The notes under the pieces are model-generated. The model was not told the origin of the DNA and did not search any database. It saw nothing but the letters and a program-made list of their open reading frames with translations. From Planctomycetota bacterium (GTDB lineage Bacteria; Planctomycetota; Planctomycetia; Pirellulales; Lacipirellulaceae), in the NCBI GenBank assembly GCA_029259915.1, contig JAJDED010000053.1, forward strand, positions 1-64,000: a DNA stretch of 64,000 bases. The letters are read 5' to 3'. This document shows positions 32,680 to 42,170 of this stretch, piece after piece; the stretch's first letter is position 1, and every line of letters starts with the position of its first letter. The translations under genes were made by a program, and so were the position numbers.

Positions 32680-35600
32680 TCACTCGCCGTGCCAGTCGAG
32701 CGCGGGCCAAAGCCGCGTGATGCCGTCGCGACTGCTGGTGAGTGCCGCGCGACCGTCGGGCGAGAAGCTTACCGACGTGAGTTCCTCGGCATGGCCAACT
32801 AACGTGAGAATCTCTTTCCCCGTTGTTGCATCCCAAAGTTTGGCTGTGCTGTCCTGGCTGCCGGTGAGTGCGCGGGTTCCGTCGGGCGACAGCGCTACGC
32901 TGGTGATACTGTCAGTATGCCCAGCGAGTTTCAATAACTGATCACCGGTTTCGGCGTCCCAAATGATGGCCGTGTTGTCTTCGCTGCCGGTGATCACTCG
33001 GTGACCGTCGCGGGAAAATTCGCCGCACAACACGGCCCACTCATGACCCACCAACGTGACGAGCGATTCTCCATTACGTGCATCCCAAACGCGCGCCGTT
33101 TTATCATTAGCCGTTGTCAGCGCGCGGCTTCCATCGCTGCTGAAGCGCGCTTGCCGAATGCGCGATGCATGACCGCGCAATACTGGTTCAACCGGTAGCC
33201 CTGTGGCGATGTCCCACAATCGGGCCGTGCCATCGTCGCTGCCGGTGAGAACCAATTTTCCGTCTGGCGAAAACTCCACACTGTTCACGTAACCTTGATG
33301 CACGCCGTCAAGTTTACGAAGCGCCTTGCCAGTGGCAATGTCCCAAATTTTTGCCGAGCGATCCCAACTGCCGGTCACCAGCAGGCGACCATCGGGAGAA
33401 ACGTCGGCCGAGGCCACCGCACCATGCGGGCTGAAACGCACCAACGGATCGCGCGATTGGATGTCCCACAATTGGGCATCGTTTCCGCCGATGGTCAAAA
33501 CGCGCTTCCCTTTCGGTGCAAACCGGGCCGACCAAACAATCCCGCCGCGCGTCTTAAAATCAAGCCATGCCCGCGACGAATCTTCGCCAACAATTTCTTC
33601 CCCCGTGTCAAGATTCCACATCCGCACCGTCCCTTCGGCAGCACAGGCAGCCAGTGCATGATTGCCGTCGGGTGAAATATCGACCGCCGTAAATACCACG
33701 TCGCCCGCCGGTTCGATGGTGCGCGCGAGTTGCGCATCTGCAAGCGACCACAATCGCAAGTTGCCGTCGTCGCAACTGGTAATCGCCAGTGCTCCGTCGT
33801 CCGAAACATCCATGTCGGAAACCCAATCGGGATGCGAAAGCACACGCTCGGTCAATTCGCGACCGGTAGCCACGTCCCATTGTCCGCACGAGTTGTCGCC
33901 GCTAGACGAAACAAGTTGCGAGCCGCCAGCGGTATATGCCAATGCCGTAATCGAACGGCTATGTCCAACCAGCCAGGGACCACCAATCCAGCCATCGCCG
34001 TCGCGTTGCCAAATTCGGCATCGTCCCCGATCATCACCCGTTGCAAGCAACTTCCCGCCCGGTGCAAAACTGGCAGCGGTCACTTCCGCTTCGTGTCCCT
34101 GCAACTCAGTCTCGCGCGAGCCCGTTTGCGTGTCCCACACAATTGCAGACTGGTCGGCACCGGCAGTGACAATCCAACGACCGTTGTCCGAAACATCCAA
34201 CACCGCGGTGCGACCAGTACCGACCAGTTGCATGATTTCGGTCCCCGTGGCAACATCCCAAATCCGCGTGGTGCCGTCGCCCGCGCCCGTCGCCAACCGC
34301 GTACCGTCGGCGAAAAATCGTGCCGAAGATGCTAGGAAATCATGCCCTTCGGAAAACTGCCCGACGAGTTTTTTCGTTTTAACATCCCACAATCGCGCAG
34401 ACCGATCTCGGCTAGCCGTGACAATTTGTGTCCCGTCTCGCGAAAATCTCGCCGCAAGCACCGCGTCGGTTTGCTGATCTTCGCCACCGCCCAGCACGAA
34501 CGACTCGCCATAATCTGCCGCCTGCCAAAGTTTGATTTGTTGATCCCGACCCGCCGAAAGCAAACGCCGACCGTCCGGCGAGTAAACACAATCGCGCACA
34601 TGGCTGGCATGTCCACGAAATACCATCTGCTGTTGATCGTCACTCAAATCCCAAACCCGAACCACATTGTCCTGTCCACCGGAAGCAAGCGATTTACCGT
34701 CGGGCGAAAACGCCACCGCACGCACCGGACCCTGGTGTCCCAACAGTTCGCGATACGGTGCCGGAGGATCGGACAAATCGTCAAGCCGCCGGGCAATGTC
34801 CACCGGCTGAACGTCATCGGGGTTCCAAAGCAAAACACGGCGGCCGTAACCGGCCGTCGCAATGGTCATACCATCGGGCGAAAACTGAGCCGCATAAATG
34901 GGGCCGTGGTGCTGGGTGAATTCAGTAAGCGTTTCAAAACGCTGCCGGTCTTCCGACCATTGCCAAACGATTGCCTTGCCATCTTGGCTGGCGGTGACCA
35001 ACCGCCGATTGTCCGGCGAAAACTCCGCGGCCCAAACCCACCAGCTATGCCCTCGCAAAATTTGCGTCTCTGCGCTCGTCGCCAAATCCCAAAGTCGCGC
35101 AGTGTGGTCGTAACCCGAGCTAAGCAGCTTTTGTCCATCAGCGGAAAATCGTACGCTCAACACCGCATCGGTATGCCCTGCTAGTGTCTGCAACAGTTTG
35201 CCGTTGGCAACGTCGTACACGCGAATCGTCCGATCGCTGCTCCCCGTGGCCAATCGTTTTCCCGTGAGGTCGAACACCACACAGTGTACATACTGGCCAT
35301 GCGAAACCACCCGCACCGGCTCCCCGGTCTCGGCATTCCAAAGCCGCAGTTTGCCATCCCAATCGCCACTGGCGAAAAGTTTCCCGTTGGGCGAAAACGC
35401 CACCGACTCCACATGCCCGTCAACATCCCAAGTTCGCTTGCTCAATTGGCAAAGATACGCCAGGCGGCCCCACTCCCATTGCCGAAGTTCCGGATTGCAC
35501 TCGGCAAGCAATTCGCCTGCGCGGTCGAATGCGTTTTCTTCAATCTTCGCACTGGCCAGTCCAATGCGGGCCACGTAGGCCTCGTACTCCTCGGCCTGTT

Positions 35601-37485
35601 TGGCAGCAACGGCGAGTTGACGTTGCTGTTCGGCGCGCAGCTTTTCGCGTTCGGCCCGTTGTTGTTCGCTTTCGGCACGTTCTTTCTCGCGCTCGGCACG
35701 TTCCTTTTCTGTTTCCGCCCGTTGGCGTTGCGTCTCGGCAACCCGCCGGGCGGCAACCGCTTTGTCGCGTTGGCCCTTCACGGCAAAGTAGGCGACCGAC
35801 ACCACGCCAACTACGGCAACAATCAGCATTGCAACCAACGCCTTTAATGCTCTCAAGCGGCGCTGACGCGACGCACGCTCTTGTTTCCCAGTTTCGAGTT
35901 TCGCGAGCAGTTCACCATGTTCGGCATCCTCTGGGTCGAGCAGCGAAATACCCAGGTCGAAATCCCCTTTTCCCAACGCGCTGCGTGCATAGGCCAACCG
36001 CGCTTCGCAAAGCAAATCGCGCGCACGGCGGTTGCCTTCCCAAAGCGACAACGCTTCCTCAAACCCATACAGGGCGCGTGAGAAAAGATCGTAATCGTTC
36101 GACTCGCTGGCGGCAGCAAGACTTTGCGACGCACTCTCCGCCAACACGATACTTTCTGAATGCGATTGATATTGTTTCACCGCGGCTTGAAAGTCGCGCA
36201 CCGTTTGGTAGCGATCTTCCGTTTTCGCTGCCATGGCAGTAAGCGCGATCTCGATCAGTTCGCCTTGTTCCTCATACGCAACGATCTTGTTTTTTGCCGC
36301 CGCAAACAAACACGCCATCACGGTACTGCCGGTATGGGGTGGCCTGCCCGTTATGATCTCGAAAAGAATCGCGCCCAACAAATAGATGTCGCTCGCGGGA
36401 GTAATTTTTTCTACCGGACCCGTCGCCATCTCCGGTGCCATGTACGCCGGGGTACCCCCCATCACGTCCGACTGACTTACCGAATCGGCATTCGGAAATT
36501 CGGGACTGATTCGCGCCAGTCCCCAGTCCATCACCAACACTTCGCCGAAGTCGCCCAGCATGGTATTCTCGGGCTTCAAATCGCGATGCACCACGCCGTT
36601 GGCATGCGCAAAAGCCACCGCGTCGGCCACGCGCAGCAGAATGTTCAAGTTTTCATCCAGCGAATTCTTTTTGATCGCTTTATTCCACGGAGTGCCTTTC
36701 ACCCGCTTCATCGAGTAGAATAACGCCCCCGCGTCGTTCGCGCCCAAATCGTAAATCGGTACGATGTTCGGATGATCCAACTCGCCGGTGACTACCGCTT
36801 CGGAGATGAATTTCTCGCGCTGCTCCGCAGTGTCTGCGTCGGCCCGTTTGAGCATCTTTACTGCGACAGTTCGCGCAATGGCCGACTGCCGCGCCGCGTA
36901 CACCACTCCCATGCCGCCTTCGCCGATTACGTCCAGCAATTCATAATCGGGCGAGTCTTCGGGCAACGTGCCCGGCTTCGCTACGTCGCTGCCACTACGA
37001 ACTTGGCGCGATTTGACGACCAAAGAACTCTTCGTCACTAACGGCCCCGAGACCGTTTCTTTTTGCTTGATTGTGCAGTTGGAATCGACCTGCGCTTCGT
37101 CAGCAACATTGCCCGCCCATTGCGCGGTCACCAGACTTTCTGATTCGTCACCCACAGGCTGACCAGGAAAATCAATCGTTTTCTCGCCACTAAACGCAAC
37201 CGTCGCAACGCCCCGATCCTCACTTGCGTCGTCGATCAACTCCGCTCCTTCAAGGCTGGCGAAGCCTTCATCCTTCAACTCCAAAGTGTGAACCGAGTCG
37301 GGATCGACATTGGGATCAATATCTTCATGGATATCAATATCTGCGGACGGCTTATCCGTTTGCGGATCTAAACCATGCAACGTGCGCCGCGGAAGATTCC
37401 GCAACTGCGCACCACACTTCCCACAACGCCCCGCGGCAAGCGCAGCATCGTCAATCTCAGCACGACATATGGGACACCGGGACAT
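32680..37485 (-). CDS. Large Ser/Thr protein kinase with 21 WD40 repeats
   Basis: Domains in order: zinc ribbon (CPICRAEIDD, CGKCGAQLRN; residues 4-27); acidic linker; protein kinase from about residue 180 (VIGEGGMGVVYAAR, VAVKML, HRDLKPENTMLGDFG, MDWGLAR, GTPAYMAPEMATG); one membrane helix (ALVAMLIVAVVGVVSVAYFA); a charged coiled coil of R-A-E-x-E units; then WD repeats from about residue 670 to the end. I count 21 WD units (S-P-D-G ... LWD), enough for three seven-blade propellers. The DWG instead of DFG is frequent in planctomycetes. It probably senses outside signals or scaffolds partners on the propellers. Confidence 0.94.
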   Translation of the reverse strand: MSRCPICRAEIDDAALAAGRCGKCGAQLRNLPRRTLHGLDPQTDKPSADIDIHEDIDPNVDPDSVHTLELKDEGFASLEGAELIDDASEDRGVATVAFSGEKTIDFPGQPVGDESESLVTAQWAGNVADEAQVDSNCTIKQKETVSGPLVTKSSLVVKSRQVRSGSDVAKPGTLPEDSPDYELLDVIGEGGMGVVYAARQSAIARTVAVKMLKRADADTAEQREKFISEAVVTGELDHPNIVPIYDLGANDAGALFYSMKRVKGTPWNKAIKKNSLDENLNILLRVADAVAFAHANGVVHRDLKPENTMLGDFGEVLVMDWGLARISPEFPNADSVSQSDVMGGTPAYMAPEMATGPVEKITPASDIYLLGAILFEIITGRPPHTGSTVMACLFAAAKNKIVAYEEQGELIEIALTAMAAKTEDRYQTVRDFQAAVKQYQSHSESIVLAESASQSLAAASESNDYDLFSRALYGFEEALSLWEGNRRARDLLCEARLAYARSALGKGDFDLGISLLDPEDAEHGELLAKLETGKQERASRQRRLRALKALVAMLIVAVVGVVSVAYFAVKGQRDKAVAARRVAETQRQRAETEKERAEREKERAESEQQRAEREKLRAEQQRQLAVAAKQAEEYEAYVARIGLASAKIEENAFDRAGELLAECNPELRQWEWGRLAYLCQLSKRTWDVDGHVESVAFSPNGKLFASGDWDGKLRLWNAETGEPVRVVSHGQYVHCVVFDLTGKRLATGSSDRTIRVYDVANGKLLQTLAGHTDAVLSVRFSADGQKLLSSGYDHTARLWDLATSAETQILRGHSWWVWAAEFSPDNRRLVTASQDGKAIVWQWSEDRQRFETLTEFTQHHGPIYAAQFSPDGMTIATAGYGRRVLLWNPDDVQPVDIARRLDDLSDPPAPYRELLGHQGPVRAVAFSPDGKSLASGGQDNVVRVWDLSDDQQQMVFRGHASHVRDCVYSPDGRRLLSAGRDQQIKLWQAADYGESFVLGGGEDQQTDAVLAARFSRDGTQIVTASRDRSARLWDVKTKKLVGQFSEGHDFLASSARFFADGTRLATGAGDGTTRIWDVATGTEIMQLVGTGRTAVLDVSDNGRWIVTAGADQSAIVWDTQTGSRETELQGHEAEVTAASFAPGGKLLATGDDRGRCRIWQRDGDGWIGGPWLVGHSRSITALAYTAGGSQLVSSSGDNSCGQWDVATGRELTERVLSHPDWVSDMDVSDDGALAITSCDDGNLRLWSLADAQLARTIEPAGDVVFTAVDISPDGNHALAACAAEGTVRMWNLDTGEEIVGEDSSRAWLDFKTRGGIVWSARFAPKGKRVLTIGGNDAQLWDIQSRDPLVRFSPHGAVASADVSPDGRLLVTGSWDRSAKIWDIATGKALRKLDGVHQGYVNSVEFSPDGKLVLTGSDDGTARLWDIATGLPVEPVLRGHASRIRQARFSSDGSRALTTANDKTARVWDARNGESLVTLVGHEWAVLCGEFSRDGHRVITGSEDNTAIIWDAETGDQLLKLAGHTDSITSVALSPDGTRALTGSQDSTAKLWDATTGKEILTLVGHAEELTSVSFSPDGRAALTSSRDGITRLWPALDWHGE

Positions 37486-37533
37486 AAATCAACTTTCAGA
37501 CATAATCGCTAATCCAACTGCCCAAAGATTGTT

Positions 37534-37664
37534 AACCACAAAGGCACGAAGACACAAAGACAATGAACTGAAGAATGAAAGAATCTCGGAATAGAAAGAA
37601 AAAAGAAATTCTTCCATTCCTCTTACTTCTTCCACTCTTTGTGTCTTCGTGCCTTAGTGGTTCA
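37534..37664. repeat. Palindrome with cacaaag/cacgaag 9-nt-word arms, copy 1
   Basis: Left arm aaccacaaaggcacgaagac then acaaaga (37534-37560); right arm tctttgtgtcttcgtgcctt then agtggtt (37637-37664). The 76-nt centre is A-rich on one side and T-rich on the other (agaaagaaaaaagaaattct), so it may also pair. Between the kinase gene start and the end of the PKD protein gene. Confidence 0.85.
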
Positions 37665-37722
37665 ATCCTCAGCGCGGAACCTTACTTCGATTGTAATTGT
37701 GCGCAGGCCAGAGGAGGACCAA

Positions 37723-40326
37723 TTACCGATTTTTCCGCATTTGGGGGCGACGACGACGCAATTCTCGCCATTTCTTTGGCCCCGCCTGCGAAACCGCACG
37801 ATCGACCTGCCGGGCCCGCTCCCGAGAAGCCCAGTCACGAAAAGAATCTGTCCCCGCCAATCCCACCGCCAACGGCACGATTGGAGACAGCGACGAGTGG
37901 TCTGCTTCGCCGTTGTCGATCGGCTCGATCAATATTTCATTGCCCTCCTGCAAATCGTTTTTCAGCGCGCGCCGCAACTCTTTCAGCGCGTCGGGCTCCG
38001 ACACATTTTGCGGCAATTGTTCCGACTCCACTTCGCGCGCCGATTCATCCGTGGGAGGACGATCTCGTGTCCCTTCCGAATCGTCGCCCGGGTCGATCAG
38101 CTTCCCATTGCGCACATAAACTTCGATCACTAATCGGCGCGTGTTCGTCTCCATCCGCACCAGATAAATCGCGTAGTGGTTGTCCGGCAACTTGTGGAAC
38201 AAGCCGGGAAGATTTTTCAGCACCTCCGGTTTCAATCGGAATCCTGCACTTAGTTGGCCGTAGGCGTCAATGGTGCGCAACTCGAGAAACCGTTCGGTCG
38301 TGGCTTGCGTATCGCTCGAAGCGGCACTCAATTCAAAGCCCCCCGAGGAAAGCTCTGCGGAAGTCGACGCCTGGAAAAACAATCCGCTTTCCACTTCCCG
38401 CGGGAACACAAGCCGCGGAACCTGCGGAGTCGTGTCGATCCGCACCGGCGTGATCCCTTCGCCCGGATTGGAAATTGCAACCGATTCCAAGTTACTCTGC
38501 CCCACTTCGATCACCAATGGCGTGCCAAAATCGTCGTCACGAATTTTTACTGTTATGATCGTATCCGCCGCAGGATGCAGGGGATCGGGCGGGCCAAAGT
38601 ATTGATGGCCTATGGTAAAGCTCAGCGGCGTCGGACCGGCGGTTACAACCTCGAGAACAAACCGCGCCTCCGGCGGCAACGCCAACTTGTCACCCCAATC
38701 GACCAACACAAAAAAAACGTCGGCTCCCGGATCGGAAAACGTCAGATCTAGCGTCGTCTGTCCCAAGGTGTTGACATCGGTCGCCGTGATGGGATCCAAC
38801 GTCGGGTTTACGTTGAAAACGAACACTTCAATTTTCTGAACGTGCGAACCGCCATCGTCGTCGGAAAGTGTTACGGTAATCGTGTAGCGATTGTCGGCAT
38901 CGTTGTCGGCGTAAAAGTGCGAGTTGGCAAGTGTTCCTGAAGTCAACACACCTGGTCCGCCATCAACCACCGTAGCGGGAAGCTGACCCGTCTCGATGGT
39001 TCCATCGTCCCAATTGATGGTGTACGAAAAACTTTCCACCGACCCGCCCATCGGACCGTTGAACCCAGGATCGGTAAACGTCCCTAAGTCAAACAGATCG
39101 AGTGTTTCGCCTTCGTTGATCACCAGCGCCCGATCCGTCAGTACCAAGCTGGGTGCGACGTTCTTGACGTTGATGGACACCTGATCTTTACCTACGCCAA
39201 GATCGTCGTCCGTGACCGAAAGGGTGACGACGTACAGACCATTGTCGTCGGGCGTGAAATCAAACGTGGCGCCGCTCCCGCTGGCAAAAAAACTTCCGTC
39301 CTTCGTCACCTGCCAATCAAATGGTGAAAAAGTGTCCTGCGTTCCCGTGTCGATCACCGAACCGGTCAGCGAAATCTGCGTCCCCTCGGGACTCATCAAA
39401 GGTGCGCCATTGATGGTTACCTTCGGCACAAGATTGTTGACCACCACTTCGCGGGTCGCCATCGTCATGCCCGAATCGTCGTCGCGCAACGTGACTTTTA
39501 CCGTATAAGGATCGCTGGAAGTGCCCGTGGGATTATCGTCAAGATATTGGTGCACAAGCGTCATCTTCCTTGAACCGCTGGCCAAACTCACGAAATCGTT
39601 TGGCGATCCATCACCCCAATCAATTTCAACCGTGTGTACATCAAAGATGCCTGGATCGGCAAAAGTAAGATCAAGCGTAGCAAAACCATTTTCGTTTACC
39701 GGCGAACTCACTGTGAAGTCTCTGACCAACGGCGCGACATTGCTCACTTGAATGTCAGCAAACAGAAACGATTGTGCTCCATGGCTATCGGTGACAACGA
39801 TCTGAACTTGATTGATGTCGACCGGAGTCACTGTGGGGTTATCGTCGAAATACTGATGTGCGGTCGTGACGCTCCTCGACCCGCTAGCCAAATTGATCGT
39901 TTCAACCGGCGTGCCATCGCCCCAGTTGATCTCAACCGTGTGTGGGTCGGGGTCGTTGGGATCATCAAACGTCAGCTCAAGCCGCGCAAACTTATTTTCG
40001 AGAATGTCCGAAAACGGCACGATCTGCAGATTTTCCGGCGGGACGTTTGCCGCCACCAACTCGTCTTCAGCCTGAAAACTTTGCGCCGGCGGAGGATTCT
40101 CAAAATTTTCACCGACTTGGACAAACTCGCCCGTGCCGCCCACCGGGCCTAACAGTACACCGGCTGCCGAAGCATCGAGCACCCGACGACGCTCCAGCCG
40201 ACGGGGCGATAATGGCAACGCCGCCAACCGCGCCGACCATCGGGCCTTCTTCCGCGATAAAAAACCGCGGGTCGCCAATGCAAATAGACCCATGACACCC
40301 AACCAATCGGAAAAGAATCTGCTCAC
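37723..40326 (-). CDS. Secreted PKD/cadherin-like repeat protein
   Basis: Starts with GTG (MSRFFSDWLGVMGLFALATR) and has the planctomycete LEPR-type block LSPRRLERRRVLDASAAGVL near residue 45, which marks many of their exported giant proteins. At least five to six PKD-like units follow, each with a WGDG (INWGDGTPVETI, IDWGDGSPNDFV, INWDDGTIETGQ, VDWGDK) and a DDN or DDD strand end (LRDDDSG, VTDDDLG, LSDDDGG). The C-terminal part is basic (SRERARQVDRAVSQAGPKKW). It may be an adhesion or extracellular matrix component. Confidence 0.88.
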   Translation of the reverse strand: MSRFFSDWLGVMGLFALATRGFLSRKKARWSARLAALPLSPRRLERRRVLDASAAGVLLGPVGGTGEFVQVGENFENPPPAQSFQAEDELVAANVPPENLQIVPFSDILENKFARLELTFDDPNDPDPHTVEINWGDGTPVETINLASGSRSVTTAHQYFDDNPTVTPVDINQVQIVVTDSHGAQSFLFADIQVSNVAPLVRDFTVSSPVNENGFATLDLTFADPGIFDVHTVEIDWGDGSPNDFVSLASGSRKMTLVHQYLDDNPTGTSSDPYTVKVTLRDDDSGMTMATREVVVNNLVPKVTINGAPLMSPEGTQISLTGSVIDTGTQDTFSPFDWQVTKDGSFFASGSGATFDFTPDDNGLYVVTLSVTDDDLGVGKDQVSINVKNVAPSLVLTDRALVINEGETLDLFDLGTFTDPGFNGPMGGSVESFSYTINWDDGTIETGQLPATVVDGGPGVLTSGTLANSHFYADNDADNRYTITVTLSDDDGGSHVQKIEVFVFNVNPTLDPITATDVNTLGQTTLDLTFSDPGADVFFVLVDWGDKLALPPEARFVLEVVTAGPTPLSFTIGHQYFGPPDPLHPAADTIITVKIRDDDFGTPLVIEVGQSNLESVAISNPGEGITPVRIDTTPQVPRLVFPREVESGLFFQASTSAELSSGGFELSAASSDTQATTERFLELRTIDAYGQLSAGFRLKPEVLKNLPGLFHKLPDNHYAIYLVRMETNTRRLVIEVYVRNGKLIDPGDDSEGTRDRPPTDESAREVESEQLPQNVSEPDALKELRRALKNDLQEGNEILIEPIDNGEADHSSLSPIVPLAVGLAGTDSFRDWASRERARQVDRAVSQAGPKKWRELRRRRPQMRKNR

Positions 40327-40647
40327 GCCCCCGGGCGCCCCTCAACCATGTTCACTACACTCGATTATCCCGACAAATGGGCAAAGCTGTCAAATATTTG
40401 GGGCCCAACCTGCTGAGAAATCCCTGTTTCTGCAGGGTGCCCATCGAGATTCTTTTTACCGTGCCAGCGGCATCCCAGCAGAACCTAGGGAAACTTTGCC
40501 GAATCTGCCGCTCGTACCGGTCGTATCGGGTGCAACGAATCTTCTTGAGAATCCGATTGGCTAGCGTCGAAAATACCCCGTAAGCAGAGGCCATTGGCCT
40601 GCTGTTTCCTACCCGATTAGGACTGTCCAACGCACCGGAATGCAAAC
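40327..40647. other. Divergent spacer between PKD protein gene and secreted-protein gene
   Basis: This 321-bp gap separates the PKD protein gene (minus) and the secreted protein (plus). Open frames inside have low coding character. The stretch tgccgaatctgccgctcgta then ccggtcgtatcgg (about 40496-40531) carries short near-repeats of unknown meaning. No clear promoter was found. Confidence 0.5.
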
Positions 40648-41544
40648 ATGCCCACTGCAACTCACCCACCCTGCTGTTTCCGGCGCCTGGCAAAACTAAG
40701 GTTCTCGCATCTGCTAGCGGCACTTGCCCTCGCAGTTGCGGGACCTGCCACTGCCAGCAGTTGGCTTTCCGCCGCGGAGTCCGAGGTTCGCCCTGTCGGT
40801 CCCACCAGCCGTGAACAGCCACGGCCAACCGACTCGGCGCGGACCCGCAGTGATTCGATTCAATCAACATTTCAATCAACATTGGAACCAGCGCTGCGCG
40901 TCGCCGCCAAATGGCGTACGAACATTACTCTTTTGAAAGAAAATCTTCAGGCCCAACAACCTGAAGTATCCCAGGAAATACCACAACAGTTACCCGCTCC
41001 GCCAGAGGAAGAACCAGCCCCAGTTAGCACACCTCCCGAACCAGAACTGCTCGTTGAAACATTGCCCGTTGAAAGGCCGCATCGCGACGCCTGCTTTCTC
41101 GCCCAACCACTTTCAACCGTTGGCGTAAACATCGCGCTGCCCGAAGGCAACATCCCGAATGACGTCGCCGTGCAATGCGCCGCAACAACCCCGGCAATGT
41201 TCGACGCTCGGCTGGCCGAAGGTTGGGCCATCACTGAACAACATTGGTCTGCTACAGGGTTACGTCACCGACCGCTCTATTTCGAGGAAATCAACGCCGA
41301 ACGCTACGGCTACACGCCGAGCTACGCGTTGCAACCGTTGATCTCCGCGGTACGCTTCTCCGCATCAACTCTCGCCCTGCCCTACAAAATGGTGGTCGAT
41401 CCCCCGCGATCATGCGTTTACACCCTCGGCCAATACCGCCCAGGAAGCTGCGCACCGCGGCGCTGGCACCGCCTACCGCTAAAAGTAGGCGCTGGCGTCT
41501 TCGAAGCCGTAGTCGTAGTCGGCCTCGTCGCACTCGTCCCGTAA
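40648..41544 (+). CDS. Secreted protein of unknown function (298 aa), planctomycete type
   Basis: A signal peptide (FSHLLAALALAVAGPATASS) is followed by a low-complexity Pro/Glu/Gln linker (QQLPAPPEEEPAPVSTPPEP) and a C-terminal domain with WSATGLRHRPLYFEEINAER, ALPYKMVVDPPRSCVYTLGQ and YRPGSCAPRRWHRLP, ending in a hydrophobic stretch (FEAVVVVGLVALVP). I do not know the family's role; the C-terminal cluster with conserved Cys pairs resembles proteins found repeatedly in Pirellulales-like genomes. No neighbour shares its direction. Confidence 0.7.
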   Translation: MPTATHPPCCFRRLAKLRFSHLLAALALAVAGPATASSWLSAAESEVRPVGPTSREQPRPTDSARTRSDSIQSTFQSTLEPALRVAAKWRTNITLLKENLQAQQPEVSQEIPQQLPAPPEEEPAPVSTPPEPELLVETLPVERPHRDACFLAQPLSTVGVNIALPEGNIPNDVAVQCAATTPAMFDARLAEGWAITEQHWSATGLRHRPLYFEEINAERYGYTPSYALQPLISAVRFSASTLALPYKMVVDPPRSCVYTLGQYRPGSCAPRRWHRLPLKVGAGVFEAVVVVGLVALVP

Positions 41545-42149
41545 TCGGGCGCGCAGTTCGGAATATCTGTCATTTCTAGGTTAGCCGAAAAATCCGGCCA
41601 GCAATACAAGTGCGGTGCTCCGATTTCTTTGAGCACTTATCTACACTAATTATCGCTAATCATGATTTCAGATCAGTGCCGATTAGCGAAGATTAGTGTT
41701 CCTCCTGTCCCCTTTCCACTTTCGCATTTCCCATTTCCTAACCTCTACCTTCTAACATCTAACTTCTCACATTAAAAAGGATGGGATCCCATCGCCAGCG
41801 TGAGGGTTTGTTGGCTACCGGCATACACGCGATCACCCGCCGCCAAGCCGGATCGACCTCCAGAGAGAAATTCACCCGTTAATGCATAACAAGCGAAGCG
41901 TTGGCCAACGTCGATCCAACAAGGCAACCTGGTCCGCCGCCGTGCAGCCCATCCGCCCTCAGTCGCCCGCCATTGTAGTGAACCACCGAGCGCCGCGCAA
42001 CAACTATTTCTGGCCACCCTAGCGAATACGGAATTCGGATTGTCGCCCCGGCGACTCGCCCGTGGAGAGCGGAGTTCGGAATGAGAAATAGCCGCGACTC
42101 AAGTGAATGCGGAATTCGAATTCGCTCCTCCCCCCTCGATCCTAGCTCC
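41545..42149. other. 605-bp spacer with palindromes and pyrimidine tract; no convincing gene
   Basis: Contains an imperfect palindrome 41640-41700 (acactaattatcgctaatc ... gattagcgaagattagtg), a pyrimidine tract at about 41705-41770 (cccctttccactttcgcatt), and the ctcctcgatcc words at 42128-42170. A 246-bp open frame on the minus strand (41772-42017) ends LTLAMGSHPF but lacks a start signal, domain or codon pattern; it may be the relic of a gene. Confidence 0.5.
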
Positions 42150-42170
42150 TCAATCCTCGCTCCTCACATA
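42128..42170. repeat. ctcgctcct word tract overlapping the end of the GTPase gene
   Basis: tcctagctcctcaatcctcg then ctcctcacata runs across the stop of the GTPase gene at 42150, so that its last codons (V-R-S-E-D then TGA) come from repeat words. Same family as 9805-9840 and 53322-53360. Confidence 0.6.

Noticed and set aside
32680-35450. Regularly spaced similar DNA segments resembling a repeat array
   Set aside because: They are the coding repeats of WD40 units, spaced about 120-130 bp, with no conserved spacer pattern; not a CRISPR.
41772-42017. 81-codon minus-strand frame in the 605-bp spacer
   Set aside because: No ribosome site, domain or neighbour support; kept only as a possible gene relic in the spacer entry.
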